Shown piece after piece: positions 58,870-64,000 of a stretch of DNA of 64,000 bases; the first letter of the stretch is position 1; each line of letters starts with the position of its first letter. Both the position numbers and the translations under genes were made by a program. The notes beneath the pieces are model-generated. The model was not told the DNA's origin. It searched no databases and saw nothing but the letters and a program-made list of their open reading frames with translations. Source of the stretch: Hyaloperonospora brassicae (taxonomy: Eukaryota > Oomycota > Peronosporomycetes > Peronosporales > Peronosporaceae); assembly GCA_947650285.1 (NCBI GenBank), contig CANTFL010001244.1, positions 558,001 to 622,000 of the forward strand. The letters are read 5' to 3'.

Positions 58870-61800
58870 CGCGCCACAGTTCAGGTCCGCTTCGTCTATC
58901 TAGGTTGGATCGTCGTGTTGCTTCCATTGAACCAAAAACTGTCGATGCACTCGACCATAACGATTTTTACGTCCTGATCGTACATCCAAGATTTTCTCCA
59001 CTTCGTATTTGTCAGCAGCTAACTCGTTTTCCCAACTATCTTCCGGCAACAATGACTCATCGAAATCCATACGATCTTCACAGTTAGTCGCTAGCACACT
59101 GCCTGGGCGATCGGGAAATTGTAACACTGGCTTTAACTTGGAGACGTGCACTATCGGGAACAATCGTTATGGAGTTCCTGAAATCTCCACCCGAACAGCA
59201 TGTTCCCCACATAACTCCTCCACTCGGAACGGTCCATGCCACATATGTGCTAACTTCCGAGCATAGCCTTCTTTGACCCGGTCCAAGTAGAGCCAAACTT
59301 GCGATCCGCACTTAATATCACACACTTCATTATTGTCATTGTCTCGATCCGCTCGACCTTGGATCGAGATCTTGAGACGTTAGTTTACCATTGCTCTTGC
59401 CCTCTGATATTGACGTTGGATGTTATATCGTCATCTTCTAGGGTTAGCATCGCGTGTCTTAGTGCTCCCCAACGGTAGTATTGCTTCCAATGTCGATCTT
59501 GGATCCCAGCCATGGATCAAATAGAACGTAGTGTCTCCACGGATCCAATCTTGTGCCGTATTCATATCGAATGTCAATCTTAATGCATATTCATCCCAGT
59601 CTTTCTGTTCTACGTCCGTGACGTACATCTTAATCGACCGAGTCAACGTCTGTACCACGCGCTCCGCAGTTCTGTTCACTTGCGATCGGTACGCCATGGT
59701 CGCACGTTGCTTTTGCCCTGCGATCCGATTGAATGCTCGAAAAAAGTCGTACATAAATCCAGGATCCCTGTCGTGACGTATAACTTCACTGGCTCAAATC
59801 TTCGAAACACACATTCTTCATATCCTTCGGCGATCGTTTGCGCGGTCCTCGACGAACTTGCTCTCGCGATCACATATCCTGAGAAAAGATCTATACACAG
59901 CAGCAGTTCTGTGTTTCCTTTAAATGGCCGCGGCAATGATGGGAAATGATCCATCGCGATCACCTGAAATGGGTATGTAGCCTGTATTTTCCGGGGATCT
60001 GTCGCGGATCGCGGGTAGACCCTTCCCGGTTGTACAGTCCACGCATTCGCCAACATAACGTTGTATACTCCGATACAATCCTCTCCAGTGAAAATTAGAT
60101 CTGATCCGTTGATAAGTCCTCCCGATCCCCTGGTGACCACCCTCCAAGCTGGTGTGGTAATGGTGAATAAAACTTTGCTGCAACAATTCCGGTACTACCA
60201 GACGGACCACCTCTATACGATCGTCCGACTCCTTAGCGGATCGGGGGCTGAAGAACAGCAATCCGTTTTTGTTCACTTCGTAGTCTGGAGCGATCCGAGC
60301 GCATAATTTTGCATCCTCTGCGTTTAATTGGGTCAGATCGCCCACAAGATATTCCTTCAGGTTGGCGATCCAGCTCTCTTCCTCTTGCGCTTGTTTTATC
60401 CGCTCCTTCCGCATCCGCTGCTCTATTTCTTCTTGTAAAACTTCGGGTTGTTGACGCCTTCGCTGCGCGGATTGTGTGATCGCTATCAATTTCACCACGA
60501 GATCCTTCCTTTCCGGCAGGAGCAACTCGTGCAGCCTGTTGACGGATATTAAATCTTGCAATTCTTGATCTAAGCTCACAATGACACCTTCCTCTTGCTG
60601 CAGAGCTGCACTGGCTAGTCGATCCGCGCTTTGATCCCACTCCCTCTTCATGTGTAAGAACTCGCTTTTTGGCCAAGATCAAAGTTTCTGAATTGCTTCA
60701 TGACGCAGTAACTGTAGCTTAGGCGCTTTACGGTCCATGTCTACCCGCATTGGCCTGATCACTAGGTTCAAGTCAGCACATATAATGACTCGTCTCCTAG
60801 TTTATTTGTCTAGCAGATCGAGACCCAACAACATGCCACGGTATTCTGCTGCATTCACTGAGAGATCTGCCGCGTATTCCGCAGCGGCTGAAATGATGGT
60901 CCATTCTGGTAGCTTCCACAAGATCGCACTATATGCCCCGCTCTTCCGTTTAGTCCGTGCCGATCCGGAGAAACTGAACACCTGCAGGCATTCATCCGTA
61001 CCTACCGTGGGAGGTAGCATAGCTACCAATTGTATAGGTTTTTTCTGTGGAGCGATTGCAATCAACACATCGTCTACCTCATCTCGCGGAGTTATACTAG
61101 CTGCGAGAGCGCCTAATATTTTATCCTCTCCTTTGTTACATCTCTTGACCTCCAGTGTCCAATTCGATAGCAGCGCAGGCCATCTTCCCAGTCTCCCAAT
61201 AAGGGCAGAAGATTAAACTAGCCAAGCTAATGTCGAATATAGAGTGAGTACTCTGATCTCTCAAAATAATATAATGGTGTAGCACACTTTCGAGATTCAA
61301 AGTAGGGCTAAAATTCTTTCTCCAACAATACCATAATTAACTTCATTCGGCTTCAGTGTACGACTCGTGAATGTCACCGGCCAGTATACGCCGTCATGTT
61401 CTTGCAATAGAGATGCCGATACTTCCCACATACTAGCATATACCACGATCACTGGAAGTCGATCCGGATCGAAATGTTTGAGGATCGGGGCTGTAGCGAT
61501 CTTGGCCTTCAGCAAAGTGAATGAAATGGCGGCCCGTTCCCACCGAGATCGCTCAATTTAATCATGCTCAACTCCTTGTAATGCGTTATCGCAACTTTCC
61601 GCCATAGCATCACGATCTTCCATATGGCTCATCTCGAAAAAATTCGCCTCTCGTAACTCGTACAACACAGATGCATATACTGCAAAATCTTTTATAAAAC
61701 GACTTTAACCGTTCAAGCTACCCAGGAACGATTGCATGGATCGCAAAGTTATGGGAAAAGGAAGGTTGAACAGCTATCCTAGATCTTTAGGATTAGCCTC

Positions 61801-64000
61801 CAACCCCTCCAATGATACCTGATGACTAAGTAACTTACTTTACGCCGTCTCCAAAAACTCTTGGTCAGGCTGATCGACAGATTCCAACGATCACATGCTG
61901 TCAATAATCTTCTAACCTTGTCGCACAAAGATATCCATAACGTATCCGGGATCAATATTACGTCAATATAAGATCGCCTGCCCAGCACGGACGGCGCTTG
62001 ATCCGTTTCCGTCTCTCCCTCAGTCAACAAATCAGCTAACTTAGGATGATCCGTTGCATTCACATCCTTATCTGCGCCGATCTTGAGATACCCATATAGA
62101 GCATTATCAATCACACGCTGATAAATCTGTGGGGCGTTCTTCAATCCAAAAGACATCGGCAACCATTCAAACAGACCTGACGGCAAGATGAACGCAGAGA
62201 TCGATCTTGCTCGTTCGGTCATCTTTACCACCCAAAATCCACTCGCCATGTCCAGCGAACAATACCACATTGCTTTGTCCATGTCCTGCAGAAATTCACT
62301 GATAAGTGGCAAAGGGTATACCATCAGCTGTGTTAGCTGATTAACCAGTCGATAATCGATATACAGTCGAATATCTTCTCCATTTTTCTTAATAATCACG
62401 ACTATCGGTGATGCCCACGGCGATGTCGAAGGTCGGATAATCTTGGCTGACAATAGACCTTTTATCAGGTCGTCCAACTTCTCACGAAACTTTGGCGCAA
62501 CAGGTCGTATACGCTGAGCGATCGACCTCGCCTCTCCCACATCAAAATCACAAACGGTTCCGCGTGCTGTAGGGGGTAATGCATTTCCTTTCCCGATCAA
62601 CAGGTGACGACTCCTTTATATTAGTCGTCGCAAATCCTCTTGATCCTCTGTCAAGGGTATTCCAGGATCGCCAAATTGGACATCGTCTATTCTTATCTCG
62701 GTCGTGGATATGGTTACCTCCGGCAGCACAGCCATGTGTTGATCCACATCTTCCGCGAACAGTTCACCTCCCTCGTGATAGTATGTCGATTCATCCGGTA
62801 CATTATTTTCCTTTACTTCGCCGTCGATCGCAACAGCTTTCACGTCGTCATCCAATCGTTTAGACTGGCTATGCACCTCTCGATATTCAACCTTGATCCC
62901 GTCTGGGTGACAGTTGGACTGTCCTTGTAGCGGATCAGTTATCTCATGGTTGTACTTCGGTGTCATAGCCTCTTCTGCAACCATGCCCTCTTCACCCGAA
63001 TGTTCTGGCGTCTTCCGCGCTGCGTTGACCGCACACGATCTCATTGTCGATCGATCATCCTTGTCTTCATTATTTTCTCCACTCGTACATTTGTCCTGCA
63101 ACTCCTCTTTAGAGCCACCATTAGAGTCGGATAGTGAGGCGATCTCAGCAGAATCCTTGATGTCGTCTGATTTCCGTTTTGAACGTGTCGAAATTCGGGT
63201 AGGTTTCTCATACGTAGGATGATCAACTAACGGGCCCGTGTAGGCTTCGGCTTTTTCTTCTTCTCGATATGTAGTGGCTTCAAAAGCCAATATCTGCCAT
63301 TCCATATACCGCCGTGATCCTACAGATACGTATCCTTTTGATCGCGGGATCACGCCTTCTGTCATCCACAACGCTAAAAGGGGCGCGCAGTTTAAGATCA
63401 AGTCACGATCGCTTACATTTATAAGCTGCACGAACTTAATCATTTCGGGACCATTCGCCACGGTAGGAATCCACGCCACATCCTGTCGCACCTAAAGCTT
63501 AGATTTAGGAGGGTTGACGCCGATCCTGACTTCCGTCGACCTACCGGCCGCAATGGCTACATGTTGATCGTTAATGTTGACCGCCGATATATTTGATCGG
63601 TACGGTGGTCTTCGTCCAGCCAGACAGCTTCGGACCTCATTGGGAAGGCAAAGGGTTTCGTCGGCCAAATCCAAACGAATACCTACAGGATCCATGAATT
63701 CCATGCCTAGTATAGCTTCTTGACCGACTTGATCCCCAACCCAGACATCAAAATGATACACTTGTGATCCGTACAGTGAGATCTTGATCTTGGTCTGTCC
63801 TACCGTCATATAAGTACTCTCTCCGATCCCAACACATTCTTGTGTTTATTTCTCATCTATCACACACCCTACCTTACGAGCAAAGGTAGTGTCGATGATC
63901 GAGATCTCCGCACCAGAGTCAAACAGAAAAGTGGCCTTCTCATTGTTGATCTTGCCCACTGCTTTCGCTTGTTTAAACCATTTTTCCGGAGTATGATACT
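58870..64000 (-). pseudogene. Gypsy pol with dual RNase H and chromodomain, disabled, continuing past the right edge
   Basis: Read on the minus strand: protease FDSGAEISII (about 63925) and ILGMEFMDP; reverse transcriptase (about 62570-61780) with LYIDYRLVNQLT and a YIDV box at 61970-61959 where YIDD is expected; RNase H (about 61515-61297) with FTSRTLKPNEVNYG; a second RNase H-like domain (about 61010-60600) with GSARTKRKSGAYSAI and NAAEYRGMLLGLDLL; integrase HHCC region (about 60250-60080); integrase core (about 59990-59450) with AMDHFPSLP and NRTAERVVQTL; chromodomain (about 59110-58900) with YEVEKILDVR and HRQFLVQWK. Stops lie near 63880, 63492 and 62616, and frameshifts near 59790 and after 59431. 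Confidence 0.87.

Larger units (their letters stand above)
54806..64000 (-). mobile_element. Gypsy LTR retrotransposon with chromodomain, second RNase H and an opposite-strand frame (partial)
   Basis: At least 9.2 kb, open at the right edge. The left boundary is an LTR (54806-55951), related in full length to the solo LTR at 26871-28017. The minus strand carries protease, reverse transcriptase, RNase H, a second RNase H-like domain, zinc-binding and core integrase and a chromodomain, ending near 58870. Between pol and the LTR lies a long plus-strand frame (56025-58530). The GATC word is strongly enriched throughout. If pol defines the orientation, the visible LTR is the 3' LTR, and gag plus the 5' LTR lie beyond 64000. 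All coding parts contain stops, so this copy is inactive. Confidence 0.85.

Overview
The window looks like nuclear DNA of an oomycete (Phytophthora / downy-mildew lineage). The reasons are short compact genes with 58-114 bp GT-AG introns, closely spaced eukaryotic housekeeping genes that alternate with AT-rich, repeat-filled gene deserts, and a Gypsy retrotransposon with a second RNase H-like domain of the kind I recall being described from oomycetes. The genus is an inference. No bacterial features, CRISPR arrays or rRNA genes were seen.

Layout. 0-17.7 kb is a gene-dense host block. It holds a possible 86-aa spliced gene (-), ribosomal protein eL21 (-), a Fip1-type polyadenylation factor (+), a three-exon diphthamide synthetase DPH6 (-), a five-exon Sec7 Arf-GEF of GBF1/GNOM type (+) and a conserved-looking 309-aa SAP-like protein (+). 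The last gene is surrounded by coding-like but broken sequence. 17.7-40.9 kb is an AT-rich desert. Three mobile elements can be recovered there: a pogo/Tigger DNA transposon (24650-28116) split by a nested 1147-bp solo LTR (26871-28017), and a decayed Mutator-like element (30700-34024) with long terminal inverted repeats and a 9-bp target duplication. 40.9-46.06 kb is a recently inserted but coding-defective Copia element, with a perfect 5-bp target duplication, sitting about 0.4 kb upstream of a host gene. 46.4-50.4 kb is a second host block: an SGTA/Sgt2 co-chaperone (+), a mitochondrial MAM33/p32 protein (-) and a METTL23-like methyltransferase (-). 50.8-53.1 kb is a second, uninterrupted Tigger copy in the opposite orientation. 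54.8-64 kb is a large Gypsy element that runs off the right edge.

Functional links are limited. The host genes cover translation (eL21, DPH6), mRNA 3'-end formation (Fip1), Golgi trafficking (Arf-GEF), tail-anchored protein handling (SGTA), mitochondria (MAM33) and protein methylation (METTL23-like). They do not form a pathway. The most notable structure is the Gypsy element. Its pol (protease, reverse transcriptase, RNase H, second RNase H-like domain, integrase, chromodomain) reads on the minus strand. A long second reading frame (about 830 codons, broken by stops) reads on the plus strand between pol and the LTR, so the two coding units converge. The element is also heavily enriched in GATC and carries a tandem GATC array in its LTR.

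Coordinates of spliced genes come from hand-chosen splice sites that restore family motifs. No similarity search was possible.
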